From Modicisalibacter xianhensis (GTDB lineage Bacteria > Pseudomonadota > Gammaproteobacteria > Pseudomonadales > Halomonadaceae): DNA of 64,000 nucleotides. A program made the translations under genes and the position numbers. Shown piece after piece: positions 9,429 through 19,448 of the stretch. The stretch spans positions 62,001-126,000 of the forward strand of contig NZ_FOPY01000013.1 in assembly GCF_900113605.1 (NCBI RefSeq). The letters run 5' to 3'. Below the pieces are notes generated by a model. The model was not told the origin of the DNA and did no database searches. It worked only from the letters and a program-made list of their open reading frames with translations. Position 1 is the stretch's first letter; the number at the start of each line of letters is the position of its first letter.

Positions 9429-11107
9429 TAGAAGGCGCGGCGACGATACCCCCGATACCTCGGATACCAGAAATGCCGCTCGATCGCCTGCCAGATTACT
9501 TCGTCACTGGATTTTAGCGCCACACCCTCTTCCTGTGCCTGCTTGGCTACAGCGAAGGCAATGGACTTGCTGATCTCACGAATGTCGCCCAGCGACGGCA
9601 GCAGTGCGCCTTCCCCGTTCTTGACGATAGGAGCGCCTTCGGCCAATGCATTGGACGCCGCCATCAGCATGGCATCGGTTACCCGTGTGGCATTGGCCGC
9701 CACGACGCCCAGGCCAATGCCGGGGAAGATATAGGCATTGTTGCACTGGGCAATGGGAATACTGCGATCGCCCACCTGAGCCGGCGGGAACGGGCTGCCG
9801 GTGGCGACAAGCGCTTCGCCGTTGGTCCAGTCGAGCACATCCTGCGGCTTGGCCTCGACGCGTGACGTGGGGTTGGACAGCGGCATGACCACCGGATTGG
9901 GGCAATTCTCGTGCATCGCACGGACCACCGCCTCGGTGAACAGGCCAGGCTGGCCTGACACGCCGATCAGCACAGTGGGGTGTGCGTTGCGAACCACATC
10001 CAGCAGTGTCTTGCCCGGCCAGTCGGCGACTTCGTCCTGGGCATGTGCCAGGCGCTGCTGGAAGTCATAAAGCCCCTGCATGTCGTCGGTGATCAGGCCA
10101 TGGCGATCGACCATGTAGACGCGCTGACGCGCTTCCTCGTCGCTGAGCCCCTCTTCGGTCATGGCGACGATGATCTGCTCGGCGATACCGCAGCCGGCGG
10201 ACCCAGCGCCCAGGAAGGTGACGCGCTGATCGCTGACCTTGACGCCACGCGCCTTGCAGGCGGCCAGCAACGTGCCCACGCAGACCGCTGCTGTCCCCTG
10301 AATATCGTCATTGAAACAGCACAGCTCGTCACGATAACGCTCGAGCAGCGGCATGGCGTTGGTCTGCGCGAAGTCCTCGAACTGCAGCAGGACATTCGGC
10401 CAGCGCCGCTTGACCGCCTGCATGAACATGTCGATGAATTCGGCGTACTCCTCATCGCTGATGCGCGGGTGGCGCCAGCCCATGTACATGGGGTCGTCGA
10501 GCAGGGCCTGGTTGTTGGTGCCCACGTCGAGCATGATCGGCAGAGTGTAAGCCGGGCTGATGCCACCACAGGCGGTATACAGTGACAGCTTGCCGATGGG
10601 AATCCCCATGCCGCCGATACCCTGATCGCCCAAACCGAGGATGCGCTCACCGTCGGTAACGACGATGACCTTGACCTTGTCCTTGGTGGCGCTGCGCAGG
10701 ATGTCGTCCATATGCTCGCGGTCGGGATAGGAGACGAAGATACCGCGATGGTTGCGGTAGATATTCGAGAACTCCTCGCACGCCTCACCCACCGTCGGCG
10801 TGTAGATGATCGGCATCATCTCCTCGAGGTGCTCTTCGATCAGACGGAAGAACAGCGTCTCATTGTCGTCCTGGATGGAGCGCAGGTAGATATGCTTGTC
10901 GAGGTTGGTGGCGTTCTGACGATACTGGCGATAGGCACGCTCGACCTGTTCCTCGATGGTTTCGACGTTTTGCGGCAGCAATCCGACCAGGTTGAATTCG
11001 ATGCGCTCCTTCAGCGAGAAAGCACTGCCCTTGTTGAGCAGCGGCATTTCCAGCAGTGAGGGACCGGCATAGGGGATGTACAAGGGACGCTTGGCTTGCT
11101 CGCTCAT
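9428..11107 (-). CDS. maeA: NAD-type malic enzyme
   Basis: A malic enzyme of about 559 residues that oxidatively decarboxylates malate to pyruvate. Family signatures are visible: [17 protein letters not shown] near residue 100, [25 protein letters not shown] (about 155-180), [11 protein letters not shown] (about 260) and the dinucleotide-binding [13 protein letters not shown] (about 290). Length and motifs match E. coli MaeA (SfcA, 565). The start is uncertain: ATG at 11107 has a GAG box 7 bases upstream; an in-frame ATG at 11119 adds four residues but lacks a box, and the frame stays open to 11251. NAD preference is inferred from similarity to MaeA. It is single, divergent from the deacetylase-family gene. 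Confidence 0.94.
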   Translation of the reverse strand: MSEQAKRPLYIPYAGPSLLEMPLLNKGSAFSLKERIEFNLVGLLPQNVETIEEQVERAYRQYRQNATNLDKHIYLRSIQDDNETLFFRLIEEHLEEMMPIIYTPTVGEACEEFSNIYRNHRGIFVSYPDREHMDDILRSATKDKVKVIVVTDGERILGLGDQGIGGMGIPIGKLSLYTACGGISPAYTLPIMLDVGTNNQALLDDPMYMGWRHPRISDEEYAEFIDMFMQAVKRRWPNVLLQFEDFAQTNAMPLLERYRDELCCFNDDIQGTAAVCVGTLLAACKARGVKVSDQRVTFLGAGSAGCGIAEQIIVAMTEEGLSDEEARQRVYMVDRHGLITDDMQGLYDFQQRLAHAQDEVADWPGKTLLDVVRNAHPTVLIGVSGQPGLFTEAVVRAMHENCPNPVVMPLSNPTSRVEAKPQDVLDWTNGEALVATGSPFPPAQVGDRSIPIAQCNNAYIFPGIGLGVVAANATRVTDAMLMAASNALAEGAPIVKNGEGALLPSLGDIREISKSIAFAVAKQAQEEGVALKSSDEVIWQAIERHFWYPRYRGYRRRAF

Positions 11108-11330
11108 CTCTCGGCTCATAGTGGTACGCAGGTGAATGGATGACTGCCGAGCCCAACGAGGCGTGATCACGCCCGGGCGTCGAACGATGTCCTGGGCGAA
11201 TAGGTTATCATGCTTGCCGATATCGAGCGCGGCGGGCGATATCCCGTGCATTGGCTTTCAAGCACCAGCCTCGGTCGCTATGTTAGGTAGTAAAGGCTAG
11301 CCTAGAGCCACTCGCCTTTCAGGAGCCGGT

Positions 11331-12338
11331 ATGCGCACGTTCTATCATGACGATCAGGCCCTGCATCACCCGTGCAGCTATTTTTCACGCGGCAAGATGC
11401 GCACGCCCCAGGAGCTGCCGGCACGCATCGATCCGCTGCTGGCCGCCATGACCTCCTTGGGTGCCTCGCTCGCGATACCCGACGATGCCGGCATGGGGCC
11501 CATCGACGAGGTACATACCCAACCCTACCTGCGTTTTCTGGAAGGCGCGCATCGGCGCTGGCCTGAGGACTGGGGCGACGAGGTCATGTCCAACGTCTTC
11601 GTACGTGAACCCAATGCCCTGCGCGGCGTGCTCGCCGAAGCTGGACGCTACCTGGCCGATGGCAGCGCGCCGCTGGGCAAATACACTTGGCAGTCGGCCT
11701 ACGCCTCGGCACAGAGCGCCATCGCGGCCGCCGATGCACTGACCCAGGGCGAACGCCTGGCCTATGCGCTGTGCCGCCCCCCTGGCCACCATGCGCGAGC
11801 CGACGCCGCGGGCGGCTTCTGCTATCTCAACAATGCGGCCATCGCGGCCCAACGGCTCAGCCATCACCACTCACGCATCGCGATCCTCGATACCGACATG
11901 CATCACGGCCAGGGTATTCAGGAGATATTCTATTCCCGAAGCGATGTCCTCTATGTCTCCGTCCACGGCGATCCGACCAACTTCTATCCCGCCGTCTGCG
12001 GCTTCGAGAACGAGCGCGGCCAAGGCCCCGGCCACGGCTACAACCTCAACCTGCCGATGCCCCACGGTGCCTCGGAAGACGACTTCTTCGCCCGGCTCGA
12101 CGAGGCTTGCCGTGCCGTTGCACTGTATGCCCCGGACGTGCTGATTCTGGCGCTCGGGTTCGATATCTATACCGATGATCCCCAGGCCAAGGTCAGCGTG
12201 AGTACCCAGGGGTTCACCCAACTCGGCCAGGTCGTCGCCGAGCTGAACCTGCCCACGCTGGTGGTTCAGGAAGGAGGCTATGCGGTGGACAGCCTGGAAT
12301 CGAACGCGCGCGCCTTCTTTCGCGGACTGATGGGCTGA
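11331..12338 (+). CDS. Histone deacetylase / acetylpolyamine amidohydrolase family protein
   Basis: A 335-residue zinc amidohydrolase of the HDAC superfamily. Catalytic features are present: the His153-His154 pair in RPPGHHA, Asp189 and His191 as probable zinc ligands in DTDMHHG, the third acid in LALGFDIYTDDP, and the GGY near the C-terminus. Bacterial members act on acetylpolyamines, acetoin-related or acetylated-protein substrates; the true substrate cannot be read from sequence. A GGAGCC box stands before the ATG. Transcribed alone, divergent from maeA and convergent with trpS. Confidence 0.9.
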   Translation: MRTFYHDDQALHHPCSYFSRGKMRTPQELPARIDPLLAAMTSLGASLAIPDDAGMGPIDEVHTQPYLRFLEGAHRRWPEDWGDEVMSNVFVREPNALRGVLAEAGRYLADGSAPLGKYTWQSAYASAQSAIAAADALTQGERLAYALCRPPGHHARADAAGGFCYLNNAAIAAQRLSHHHSRIAILDTDMHHGQGIQEIFYSRSDVLYVSVHGDPTNFYPAVCGFENERGQGPGHGYNLNLPMPHGASEDDFFARLDEACRAVALYAPDVLILALGFDIYTDDPQAKVSVSTQGFTQLGQVVAELNLPTLVVQEGGYAVDSLESNARAFFRGLMG

Positions 12339-12343
12339 AACGA

Positions 12344-12371
12344 CGACGCCCCGGCAAAGGCCGAGGCGTCG
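12344..12371. terminator. Hairpin between the deacetylase gene and trpS
   Basis: CGACGCC pairs with GGCGTCG and, inside it, CGGC pairs with GCCG around an AAAG loop, with one C/A mismatch between the two stem parts. It lies just after the plus-strand stop and just before the end of the convergent trpS gene. Confidence 0.65.
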
Positions 12372-12392
12372 GATAACGACCTTGCGAACCGG

Positions 12393-13406
12393 CTAGATGA
12401 AGCGTCCCAACCCTACCGCATGGCGCAGCGTGTCCATGAACGGTGCCGCCTCGGCACGTGCACGCTCCGCCCCCTTGCGCAATACGTCCTCGATGTAGCC
12501 CGGGTCCTCCATCAAGGCCTGGTAGCGCTCGCGTGGCTCGCGCAGGTGCGCATTGAGATAGTCAAAAAGCTCGTTCTTGGCGTCTCCCCAGCCGATACCG
12601 TCCCGATAACGCTGGCGCATGGCCTCGGTCTCCTCCGCCGTGGCAAAGGCAGAATAGATCTGGAATAGCGTGCAGGTATCAGGGTCCTTAGGCTCGCCGG
12701 GCTCCAGTGAGTTGGTCTTGATCTTGCGGACCAGCTTGAGCAGTTTCTTCTCGCTGACGAACAGCGGAATTGTGTTGTTGTAGCTCTTGGACATCTTGCG
12801 CCCGTCGAGCCCACCCAGCACCTCGACCTTCTCGTCGACCACCGCCTCGGGCAGGGTGAAATATTGCCCCTTGAACAGGTGGTTGAAGCGCCCGGCCATG
12901 TCGCGCGCCATCTCGATGTGCTGGATCTGGTCGCGACCCACCGGCACCTTGTTGGCGTTGAACATCAGGATATCGGCCGCCATCAGCACCGGGTAGCTGA
13001 ACAGGCCCATGGTCACGCCCTTGTCCAGGTCCTGCTGGCCGGCCGCCTCGTTGTCGGCCACGGCCGCCTTGTAGGCATGTGCCCGGTTCATCAGGCCCTT
13101 GGCGCAAACGCAGGAAAGCATCCAGGTCAGTTCGGGAATCTCGGGAATGTCCGACTGGCGATAGAAGATGGCATTGTCGGTATCCAGGCCCAGCGCCAGC
13201 CAGGTGGCGGCAATCTCCAGACGCGACTCCTGGACGCGCTTGGGATCCTGGCACTTGATCAGTGCATGCAGATCGGCAAGGAAGTAATAGGACTGGACAT
13301 TAGGGTCCTGGCTGGCGGCAATCGCCGGCTTGATGGCGCCGACGTAGTTGCCGAGGTGTGGCGTGCCGGTGGTGGTGATGCCGGTAAGAACGCGAGTCTT
13401 GTCCAT
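12393..13406 (-). CDS. trpS: Tryptophanyl-tRNA synthetase
   Basis: A 337-residue class I aminoacyl-tRNA synthetase that charges tRNA-Trp. The HIGH-type motif is TPHLGNY (16-21 within it) and the KMSKS motif is at about 203 in [10 protein letters not shown]. The length is typical. The ATG at 13406 begins [14 protein letters not shown], where the family usually begins; the open frame runs further up to 13484 without a better ribosome site. It is alone on the minus strand between two terminator hairpins. Confidence 0.96.
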   Translation of the reverse strand: MDKTRVLTGITTTGTPHLGNYVGAIKPAIAASQDPNVQSYYFLADLHALIKCQDPKRVQESRLEIAATWLALGLDTDNAIFYRQSDIPEIPELTWMLSCVCAKGLMNRAHAYKAAVADNEAAGQQDLDKGVTMGLFSYPVLMAADILMFNANKVPVGRDQIQHIEMARDMAGRFNHLFKGQYFTLPEAVVDEKVEVLGGLDGRKMSKSYNNTIPLFVSEKKLLKLVRKIKTNSLEPGEPKDPDTCTLFQIYSAFATAEETEAMRQRYRDGIGWGDAKNELFDYLNAHLREPRERYQALMEDPGYIEDVLRKGAERARAEAAPFMDTLRHAVGLGRFI

Positions 13407-13473
13407 GAGTAGGCGTGTCTGCGTAAGCGGGAAAATAACACCTAGTGTACAACGCCATTGCTTTTCAAAGCGA

Positions 13474-13494
13474 CCGCCGGCCAATGGCCGGCGG
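13474..13494 (-). terminator. ald terminator
   Basis: A 10-bp stem CCGCCGGCCA with TGGCCGGCGG around a single unpaired base lies 12 bases after the ald stop on the minus strand and is followed by TCGCTTTG. It also sits in the leader region of trpS. Confidence 0.6.
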
Positions 13495-13505
13495 AAGGGG
13501 ACACG

Positions 13506-14621
13506 TCATGCCATCAGACGGCGAGGATCGGCACTTTCCAGGCCGAAGGCTTCGGCCACCGCCGGGTGAGTCACTTGGCCGGCATGCACATTGAGGCCGG
13601 CCAGGAAATGCGGATCGTCGGCCAGCGCCTGCTTCCAGCCTCTGTCGGCCAGCGCTATCACGAACGGCAGGGTGGCATTGGTCAGTGCCTGGGTGGACGT
13701 GCGTGCCACCGCGCCAGGCATGTTGGCCACGCAATAATGCACGATGCCATCCACGACATAGGTGGGCTCGGCATGGGTCGTTGCCTTGCTGGTCTCGAAG
13801 CAGCCTCCCTGATCGATCGCCACGTCGACGAGTACGCTGCCGGGGCGCATCTCACCGAGCTGTGCGCGGGTAATCAGCTTGGGGGCGGCAGCCCCGGGTA
13901 CCAGCACCGCGCCAATGATCAGATCGGAGCGGCGGATCGCCTCGTCCAAGGCGTCGGCGGTCGAGTACACGGTATGCAGCCGGCCCTGGTAACGGTGGTC
14001 GAGCACCTCCAGGCGCGGCAGCGACTTGTCGAGTACCGTCACCTCCGCACCCAAGCCCAACGCCATGCGCGCGGCATTTTCACCGACCACGCCACCGCCG
14101 ATCACGGTGACACTGGCCGGTGCCACCCCCGGCACGCCGGGCAGCAACACGCCCGAGCCTCCCTGGGCCTTCTCCAGGCTATGTGCCCCAGCCTGTACGG
14201 CCATCCGTCCCGCGACCCGGCTCATCGGTGCCAGTAATGGCAGCCCACCGTCACGATCGGTGATGGTCTCGTAGGCAATGCAGGTGGCCCCGGACGCCAT
14301 CAGCCCGCGAGTCAGTGTTTCCTCGGCAGCCAGGTGCAAATAGGTAAAGAGGGTCTGGCCTTCCTTGAGCCGGGCAACCTCGTCGGGCTGTGGCTCCTTG
14401 ACCTTGACGATCAGTTCGGCATCGCGCCAGAGCGTATCGATATCCTGCTCGATATCGGCGCCAGCGGACTGGTAATCCGTATCGGCGTATCCCGAGCCCT
14501 CCCCTGCCGAGGCTTCCACAACCACGCGATGACCACGCTCGACCAGTTCGCGCACGCCGGTAGGCGTCAGGGCAATGCGATATTCATGATTCTTGATTTC
14601 CTTGGGAACGGCGATCTTCAT
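13506..14621 (-). CDS. ald: Alanine dehydrogenase
   Basis: A 371-residue NAD-dependent alanine dehydrogenase (alanine to pyruvate, ammonia and NADH). The N-terminal [17 protein letters not shown] with catalytic Arg15 and the KVKEPQ segment (Lys about 74) are diagnostic, as is the NAD-binding [20 protein letters not shown] at about 170. The ATG follows AGGAGGGG. It is a single gene; the 165-base upstream region has no recognised operator. Alanine dehydrogenase gives the cell a way to use alanine as carbon and nitrogen source. Confidence 0.96.
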   Translation of the reverse strand: MKIAVPKEIKNHEYRIALTPTGVRELVERGHRVVVEASAGEGSGYADTDYQSAGADIEQDIDTLWRDAELIVKVKEPQPDEVARLKEGQTLFTYLHLAAEETLTRGLMASGATCIAYETITDRDGGLPLLAPMSRVAGRMAVQAGAHSLEKAQGGSGVLLPGVPGVAPASVTVIGGGVVGENAARMALGLGAEVTVLDKSLPRLEVLDHRYQGRLHTVYSTADALDEAIRRSDLIIGAVLVPGAAAPKLITRAQLGEMRPGSVLVDVAIDQGGCFETSKATTHAEPTYVVDGIVHYCVANMPGAVARTSTQALTNATLPFVIALADRGWKQALADDPHFLAGLNVHAGQVTHPAVAEAFGLESADPRRLMA

Positions 14622-14787
14622 GACCCCTCCTGCGCACTCTGAAGTAAGGCGAATTCACCCACTCAGTACAGCACAAGGCGTCAATCGCGTTAAAACGGCT
14701 TCTCAAAACAAGATATCGTCCCGCTGTCACTGGCTTGAAAAGTCATTTTTTTCGCACAACCTTTCATTGACAGGGTATTGCTCGGCA

Positions 14788-15228
14788 TCATGCCTTCTCA
14801 TTGACGAGCGCACCACCGTAGACGTCGACATAGGCTGCCGGCAGGCGCCGTGGTCGCCCCGAAGAGAGTGCAATGCAGGCAAAGCGCGTGCGCGCCCGCA
14901 ACAGCGTCATGCCATCGTCGGGCCGCAGGAGCTGGAAGCGTCTCGTCAGGGTCATGCGTCCATCGCAGGCGACGATCCAGGTCGCTATCGCCAGACGATC
15001 ACCGGCATGTGCCGGGGCCAGGTAATCGAGCTCATGACGATGTACCGCCATGGCCCGGTCGTTCCGGCGATAATCCTGGATGTCCAGGCCCAGAAAACGG
15101 GAGTGCGCCCAGCTCACCTGCTCCACCCAGCGCAGGTACTCGGCATTGTTGGCATGCCCGTAGGCATCGATGGCCGATTCGGCGACCGTGAAGTCGATGA
15201 CGAAGGGATCGGGCAGGTCCCACTTCAT
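14788..15228 (-). CDS. Acyl-CoA thioesterase, hotdog fold (4HBT/YbgC type)
   Basis: A 146-residue hotdog-fold protein. The catalytic Asp is in the DAYGHANNAEYLRW motif (about residue 21), which is the hallmark of the 4-hydroxybenzoyl-CoA thioesterase/YbgC group. It should hydrolyse an acyl-CoA in the cytoplasm; chain length is not predictable. AAGGAG is well placed before the ATG. It follows the DUF2007-like gene by divergence of function only and ends before ald; co-transcription with ald is possible but a 165-base gap separates them. Confidence 0.85.
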   Translation of the reverse strand: MKWDLPDPFVIDFTVAESAIDAYGHANNAEYLRWVEQVSWAHSRFLGLDIQDYRRNDRAMAVHRHELDYLAPAHAGDRLAIATWIVACDGRMTLTRRFQLLRPDDGMTLLRARTRFACIALSSGRPRRLPAAYVDVYGGALVNEKA

Positions 15229-15282
15229 GGCGGCTCCTTGGACTGCATTGCGAAGTGGCAGGCTAGCAATATCGCTGCCTTG

Positions 15283-15612
15283 TCATTCCATGTCGCGGGG
15301 CGTGCCACATTGCCAGCAGGTGTCGAACACGCCATCGAGCGTCTCGCCACACTGCCGGCAACGCCAGGCCGACGGCCTATCTTCCGGGCCGTGCAAGGCT
15401 TCCTGCAGCAGGGCCAGCGCTAGCGTGTAATCGTGCGCTGCCACCCAGACTTCCGGCTCGCATTCGCTCAAGGGCAACTCACCGGCACCGCCACCCAATG
15501 CCATGTTGCGTAGCTCGCAGGCGATACCGCCAGCCTCGAGCACGTTGCGCACATGACTGACCAGCAGCGCATTGGAGTGCGCGAACAGGCACACCTCGCC
15601 GGAAGCCGCCAC
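15283..15612 (-). CDS. DUF2007-like protein with C-terminal zinc ribbon
   Basis: About 109 residues. The first 70 (LVSHVRNVLEAGGIACELRN through VWVAAHDYTLALALLQEAL) have the pattern of the DUF2007 putative signal-transducing domain, a small ferredoxin-like fold. The last 25 hold two CxxC pairs (CRQC and CWQC), a zinc ribbon. The start is uncertain: GTG at 15612 lies 11 bases after the rlmI stop; another GTG at 15594 is possible; the frame remains open upstream inside rlmI. Translation is probably coupled with rlmI. Function is unknown. Confidence 0.75.
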   Translation of the reverse strand: MAASGEVCLFAHSNALLVSHVRNVLEAGGIACELRNMALGGGAGELPLSECEPEVWVAAHDYTLALALLQEALHGPEDRPSAWRCRQCGETLDGVFDTCWQCGTPRDME

Positions 15613-15623
15613 GACGCTTCGCG

Positions 15624-16814
15624 CTAGTCGCGGAAGACGCGAACGCCCAGCGCCTTGAGGTAGGCCGTCTCGGGAATCGCCGGATGCACCGGATGATCCG
15701 ACCCCTGGCCGCCCTGATAGATGACCTGCCCGTGCCGGTCCTGATGACGCACCGCCCCGCGCACGCACTCGACCAGGCGCTCGGTCGCCAGGTGCATAGA
15801 GCACGAAGCACTCAGCAGCAGGCCATCACGGCCCAGCAGGCGCATGGCCTCGCGGTTGAGTCGCGAATAGGCGCGTTCGCCGTTGGGAATGTCCTTGCGC
15901 TTCTTGATGAAGGCTGGCGGATCGAGCACGATCACATCGAATTGCTCGCCCTCGGCCTTGAGCGCGGCCAGTGCCTCGAAGGCATCGCCTTCACCGATGG
16001 CTACCTGCTCGGCAAGGCCGTTGAGCGCGGCGTTCTCGGCAACGCGCTCCAACGCCTCGGCGGAACTATCGATGCACAGTACCTCCGTCGCCCCGTGAGC
16101 CGCCGCCTGCACGCCCCAGCCTCCAACATAACTGAATACGTCGAGCACGCGCTTGCCGGCCACCAGCCCGTTGAGCCAGGCCCGGTTGGCGCGATGGTCG
16201 TAAAACCAGCCGGTCTTCTGGCCGTCGATTACCGGCGCGACGAAACGTACGCCATTCTCTTCCAGCAGGACCTGTTCCGGCAGTTCGCCGAAGACCACTT
16301 CGACCTGCCGCTCGAGTTGCTCCTGGCGTCGGCCGGACGAATCGTTCTTGAACACGATGGCCCGCGGCGACAGCACCTTGTCCAGCGCAGCAACGATTTC
16401 ATCGCCCAGGTGCTCCATGCCCAAGGTATTGAGCTGGACGACCAGCACGTCGTCGAAGCGATCGACGATCAGCCCTGGCAGCAGATCGCCCTCGCCATGA
16501 ATCAATCGATAGAACGGCTTGTTGAACAGGCGCTGGCGCAATGCCAACGCCTGCTTGAAGCGATGCACCAGCAGCGAACGGTCGAGACGCACGTTGGCAT
16601 CGCGCGAGACCACACGTGCACAGATCAGTGAGTGTGGATTGACATAGGCCACCCCCAGCGGTTTGCCGCTGGCGGCCTCGATGATGGCCTGGGCGCCGGG
16701 TTCGACCCCCTTGAGCGGCGTCGCCTCGATATCGATCTCGTTGGAATAGAGCCAGAGGTGCCCCGCCTTGAGGCGGCGATCGGCATTCTTCTTGAGGCGC
16801 AGGCGTTCGGACAC
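15624..16814 (-). CDS. rlmI: 23S rRNA (cytosine1962-C5)-methyltransferase RlmI
   Basis: A 396-residue SAM-dependent RNA methyltransferase with an N-terminal PUA domain (about 1-80), a linker EEHD-like domain and a Rossmann methyltransferase domain from about 200. The SAM site VLDVFSYVGGWGVQAA and the VLDPPAFIKKRKD catalytic motif are present, as is the SASCSMH segment with the catalytic Cys expected in m5C enzymes of this class. It starts with GTG, preceded by GGAGAG. Operon with the DUF2007-like gene. Confidence 0.92.
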   Translation of the reverse strand: MSERLRLKKNADRRLKAGHLWLYSNEIDIEATPLKGVEPGAQAIIEAASGKPLGVAYVNPHSLICARVVSRDANVRLDRSLLVHRFKQALALRQRLFNKPFYRLIHGEGDLLPGLIVDRFDDVLVVQLNTLGMEHLGDEIVAALDKVLSPRAIVFKNDSSGRRQEQLERQVEVVFGELPEQVLLEENGVRFVAPVIDGQKTGWFYDHRANRAWLNGLVAGKRVLDVFSYVGGWGVQAAAHGATEVLCIDSSAEALERVAENAALNGLAEQVAIGEGDAFEALAALKAEGEQFDVIVLDPPAFIKKRKDIPNGERAYSRLNREAMRLLGRDGLLLSASCSMHLATERLVECVRGAVRHQDRHGQVIYQGGQGSDHPVHPAIPETAYLKALGVRVFRD

Positions 16815-16910
16815 GGAACTCTCCGTCAGGATGAAAGGACTGCGCGTATTCTAACGCGCCAGGATGACAGGAAGAAAAAGCACCGCGACAATACGGCGCC
16901 CAGCTCATCC

Positions 16911-17034
16911 ACAAAAGTTGGCGAGCGAAGGCCATGCGGTGTTAAAAGCCGGCGAGCAAGCGCAGTTTACTGAAGTAAATGAGCATTGTGAGCCGGCTTT
17001 TAACACCGCATGGCCAAGCGCAGCCACTTTTCGG
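16911..17034 (-). repeat. Large nested stem-loop element 3' of mutM
   Basis: A perfect 24-bp inverted repeat (16930-16953 with 16992-17015) encloses a second hairpin (TTTAC 16966-16970 with GTAAA 16975-16979). The linkers are GCGAGCAAGCGCAG (16952-16965) and TGAGCATTGTGAGCCG (16980-16995). Outside the 24-bp arms, AAAAGT at the left and ACTTTT at the right extend the pairing imperfectly, and on the minus strand the right edge reads AAGTGGCTGCGCTT, as at maeA. It lies 12 bases after the mutM stop. Too long and lacking a T run to be an ordinary terminator. Confidence 0.85.
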
Positions 17035-17045
17035 GCGAGCTGTTG

Positions 17046-17876
17046 TCAGGTTTGGCAATGAGCGCAGTAAACACTCGCCCTCTGCCCCAGCGTAATCAGG
17101 CGCAACTCGTCCCCACAGCGCCGGCAGGCCTGGCCAGCCCGACCATAGACATTGAGGCGCTGGGCAAAATAGCCCGGCTCGCCGGTGCCGCTGACGAAGT
17201 CGCGTAGCGTGGTGCCACCTTGGGTGATGGCGGCGGTCAATACCTCGCGTACCGCCTCGGCCAAGCGCACGTAACGCTCATGCGAGATACGCCCCGCCGA
17301 CCGGCGCGGATCGATGCCCGCCAGATACAGGGCTTCGGTGGCATAGATGTTTCCCACCCCGACCACCACGGCGTTATCCATCAGAAACGGCTTGACCGCC
17401 AGGCGCCGCCCCCGCGACATCGAGTAGAGTCGCTCCGCAGTAAAGTCGGGCGACAGCGGCTCGGGGCCGAGTCGGCGCAGGCGAGTGTCGCTGTGCAGGT
17501 CGCCCTGCAACCAATCGACGAAGCCGAAGCGGCGCGGATCGTGATAGCGCAGGACGCTGCCATCCTCGACAACCACATCGACATGATCATGCTTCTTGGG
17601 CAGGTCGCCGACCCGGGCGATGCGCAGGCTACCCGACATGCCCAAGTGCCATAGCAGCGTCCGTTCGTCCTGGCCGGGAGATTGCAGCGGAATCAGCAAA
17701 TACTTGGCACGACGCCCCAGCTCACCGACCCGGCGGCCCACCAGGCTATCAGCCAGATCGTCGGGCACCGGGGTACGCAGACGCCGCTCGCGCACTACCA
17801 CCTCGGTGATCTCCTGTCCCACGATATGCGGAGCAATACCGCGGCGCGTGGTTTCGACTTCGGGTAGCTCGGGCAT
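17046..17876 (-). CDS. mutM: Formamidopyrimidine-DNA glycosylase
   Basis: A 276-residue bifunctional glycosylase/AP lyase that removes 8-oxoguanine. Mature N-terminal Pro (residue 2) and Glu3 in MPELPEVET are the catalytic pair, Lys58 stands in RRAKYLL, and the C-terminal zinc finger has four Cys (CRRC and CAHC) with the QRASVYC segment. Length is typical. Order mutM-rpmG-rpmB matches E. coli, though a terminator separates mutM from rpmG. Confidence 0.96.
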   Translation of the reverse strand: MPELPEVETTRRGIAPHIVGQEITEVVVRERRLRTPVPDDLADSLVGRRVGELGRRAKYLLIPLQSPGQDERTLLWHLGMSGSLRIARVGDLPKKHDHVDVVVEDGSVLRYHDPRRFGFVDWLQGDLHSDTRLRRLGPEPLSPDFTAERLYSMSRGRRLAVKPFLMDNAVVVGVGNIYATEALYLAGIDPRRSAGRISHERYVRLAEAVREVLTAAITQGGTTLRDFVSGTGEPGYFAQRLNVYGRAGQACRRCGDELRLITLGQRASVYCAHCQT

Positions 17877-17903
17877 GGTGGGCTCTCTCAGGTACAGATA
17901 CGA

Positions 17904-17929
17904 AAAGACCCGGCCTGGGCCGGGTCTTT
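17904..17929 (-). terminator. rpmB-rpmG terminator
   Basis: A perfect 12-bp stem (17904-17915 with 17918-17929) with a 2-base centre lies after the rpmG stop; the minus strand continues with TCTTTTCG, a good T run. It marks the end of the rpmB-rpmG transcript before mutM. Confidence 0.8.
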
Positions 17930-17977
17930 CTCGGCGGGCCGGGTCATCGAACCCGATCTGCCGTGGAGGCTCTCAGA

Positions 17978-18133
17978 TCACTTGATCTTGGCTTCCCGGT
18001 AAATCACATGCTTGCGAACCACCGGATCGTACTTTTTGAACTCGAGCTTGTCCGGCGTATTACGCTTGTTCTTTGCCGTGGTGTAGAAGTGGCCGGTACC
18101 GGCGCTGGACACCAACTTGATCTTGTCACGCAT
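17978..18133 (-). CDS. rpmG: 50S ribosomal protein L33
   Basis: A 51-residue protein reading [16 protein letters not shown] at the start and ending in REAKIK; this is the standard L33 sequence. It has no cysteines, so it is the zinc-free form. It lies 12 bases after rpmB, as in E. coli, and shares its promoter. The basic composition and length are normal. Confidence 0.97.
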   Translation of the reverse strand: MRDKIKLVSSAGTGHFYTTAKNKRNTPDKLEFKKYDPVVRKHVIYREAKIK

Positions 18134-18145
18134 GATGGGCTCCCC

Positions 18146-18382
18146 TTAGATCTGCTCGCCGCGCTTACGGATATCTACGAGCACCTCTTCGATGCCCTTC
18201 TTGTCGATGATGCGCATGCCCTTGGACGAGATACGCAGCTTGACGAAGCGCTTCTCGGATTCCACCCAAAAACGGTGGGTGTGAAGGTTGGGCACGAAAC
18301 GACGACGCGTCTTGCGCTGGGAGTGGGATACGTTGTTACCAGTCACCGGACGCTTGCCGGTAACCTGACATACTTTGGACAT
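18146..18382 (-). CDS. rpmB: 50S ribosomal protein L28
   Basis: A 78-residue L28 ([20 protein letters not shown] at the start; [11 protein letters not shown] in the middle). A four-codon upstream extension of the frame is not used because the family begins at MSKVCQ. First gene of the rpmB-rpmG operon. Confidence 0.97.
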   Translation of the reverse strand: MSKVCQVTGKRPVTGNNVSHSQRKTRRRFVPNLHTHRFWVESEKRFVKLRISSKGMRIIDKKGIEEVLVDIRKRGEQI

Positions 18383-18498
18383 GAAAGCCTCCAACCGCTG
18401 GGCGAGTTGTTCAAAACCTGTCGGGCAAACCGGGAAGAGAGAATGGCAGGTGACCGCCTTCCGCCCCTTAATTAACCCAAGGAAGTCAAAGGGCGTAC

Positions 18499-18527
18499 TT
18501 TATACCAGAGACATGCTGTCACGGCAA
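18499..18527 (-). promoter_or_regulatory. Sigma70-type promoter for rpmB-rpmG
   Basis: On the minus strand TTGCCG (18527-18522) and TATAAA (18504-18499) are separated by exactly 17 bases. It lies about 117 bases before the rpmB start codon and after the end of radC, the only good promoter match in this 200-base gap. Confidence 0.65.
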
Positions 18528-18583
18528 CGTTTTCTGCGGCAATTGAAGGTGGCGGTCGAACGCCAAGTACGACCGATACCTTG

Positions 18584-19258
18584 TCACAGCCAGCCGCGCT
18601 CGGCAAATGATACCACGTCGCCATCGCCCACCACGAAGTGATCCAGCACCCGAATATCGAACAGTCCCAGTGCCTCCTTGAGCCGCTCGGTGATACGCCG
18701 GTCCGCCCCGCTGGGCTCGGCCACGCCCGAGGGATGATTATGGGCAAAGATCACCGCACCGGCACCTAGTTCCAAGGCGCGCCGGGCCACTTCCCGCGGG
18801 TAGACAGATGCGCTGTCCAGCGTGCCGCGAAACATCGACTCGAAGCGGATCACATGATGCTGGGTATCCAGAAACAGGGCGGCGAACTCCTCGTGGCCGA
18901 GATGGCGAAGGTGCGAGGCCAGGAAGGCCCGCACCAAGGCGGGCGAGGTCAATGCTCCACCGCGCTCGATCTGGCTGGCCAGATGGCGACGGGAAAGCTC
19001 CAGCACCGCCTGCAATTGCACGTACTTGGCCTCGCCGAGCCCATGCTCGGCGCAGAAGCGCAGGCGATCCGCCTCCAGCAGTTGACGCAGGCCACCGAAA
19101 CCGCTCAGCAAGTCCCGCGCCAGATCCACCGCCGAACGGCCTTTCACGCCCACCCGCAGGAAGATGGCCAGCAGTTCCGCATCCGACAGCGCCGCTGCAC
19201 CCAGCGACAACAGCTTTTCACGCGGTCGCTCACCTTCAGGCCAATCCCGAATCCCCAT
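18584..19258 (-). CDS. radC: RadC family JAB-domain protein
   Basis: A 224-residue protein with an N-terminal helix-hairpin-helix-like region (about 1-100) and a C-terminal JAB/MPN metalloprotease-like domain. The metal motif is HNHPSG followed by Asp ten residues later ([18 protein letters not shown]). Function of RadC is unsettled; an early link to repair was withdrawn for E. coli. ATG at 19258 begins [17 protein letters not shown], the usual family start. Divergent from coaBC, as in E. coli. Confidence 0.92.
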   Translation of the reverse strand: MGIRDWPEGERPREKLLSLGAAALSDAELLAIFLRVGVKGRSAVDLARDLLSGFGGLRQLLEADRLRFCAEHGLGEAKYVQLQAVLELSRRHLASQIERGGALTSPALVRAFLASHLRHLGHEEFAALFLDTQHHVIRFESMFRGTLDSASVYPREVARRALELGAGAVIFAHNHPSGVAEPSGADRRITERLKEALGLFDIRVLDHFVVGDGDVVSFAERGWL

Positions 19259-19448
19259 CCTCTGCCTCGTTACCTTATGAATACCGGGGCTTACATTACG
19301 CGACATTCACGACTAGCCTGAATCGGCAACCTGCTCTTTTCGTGTACGCCATCGACCACAGTGTCTGTTGCCCGAAAGGCCTTCGCGCTACGCAAAGAGG
19401 GGCGTGTAATGGTAAGGTAAACTGCTGGGATCATTAGGATTGCTCGTC

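Noticed and set aside
16911-17034. The long palindrome as an insertion sequence or MITE with target duplication
   Set aside because: No transposase frame, and I could not find a target-site duplication flanking it; kept as a structured repeat of unknown nature.
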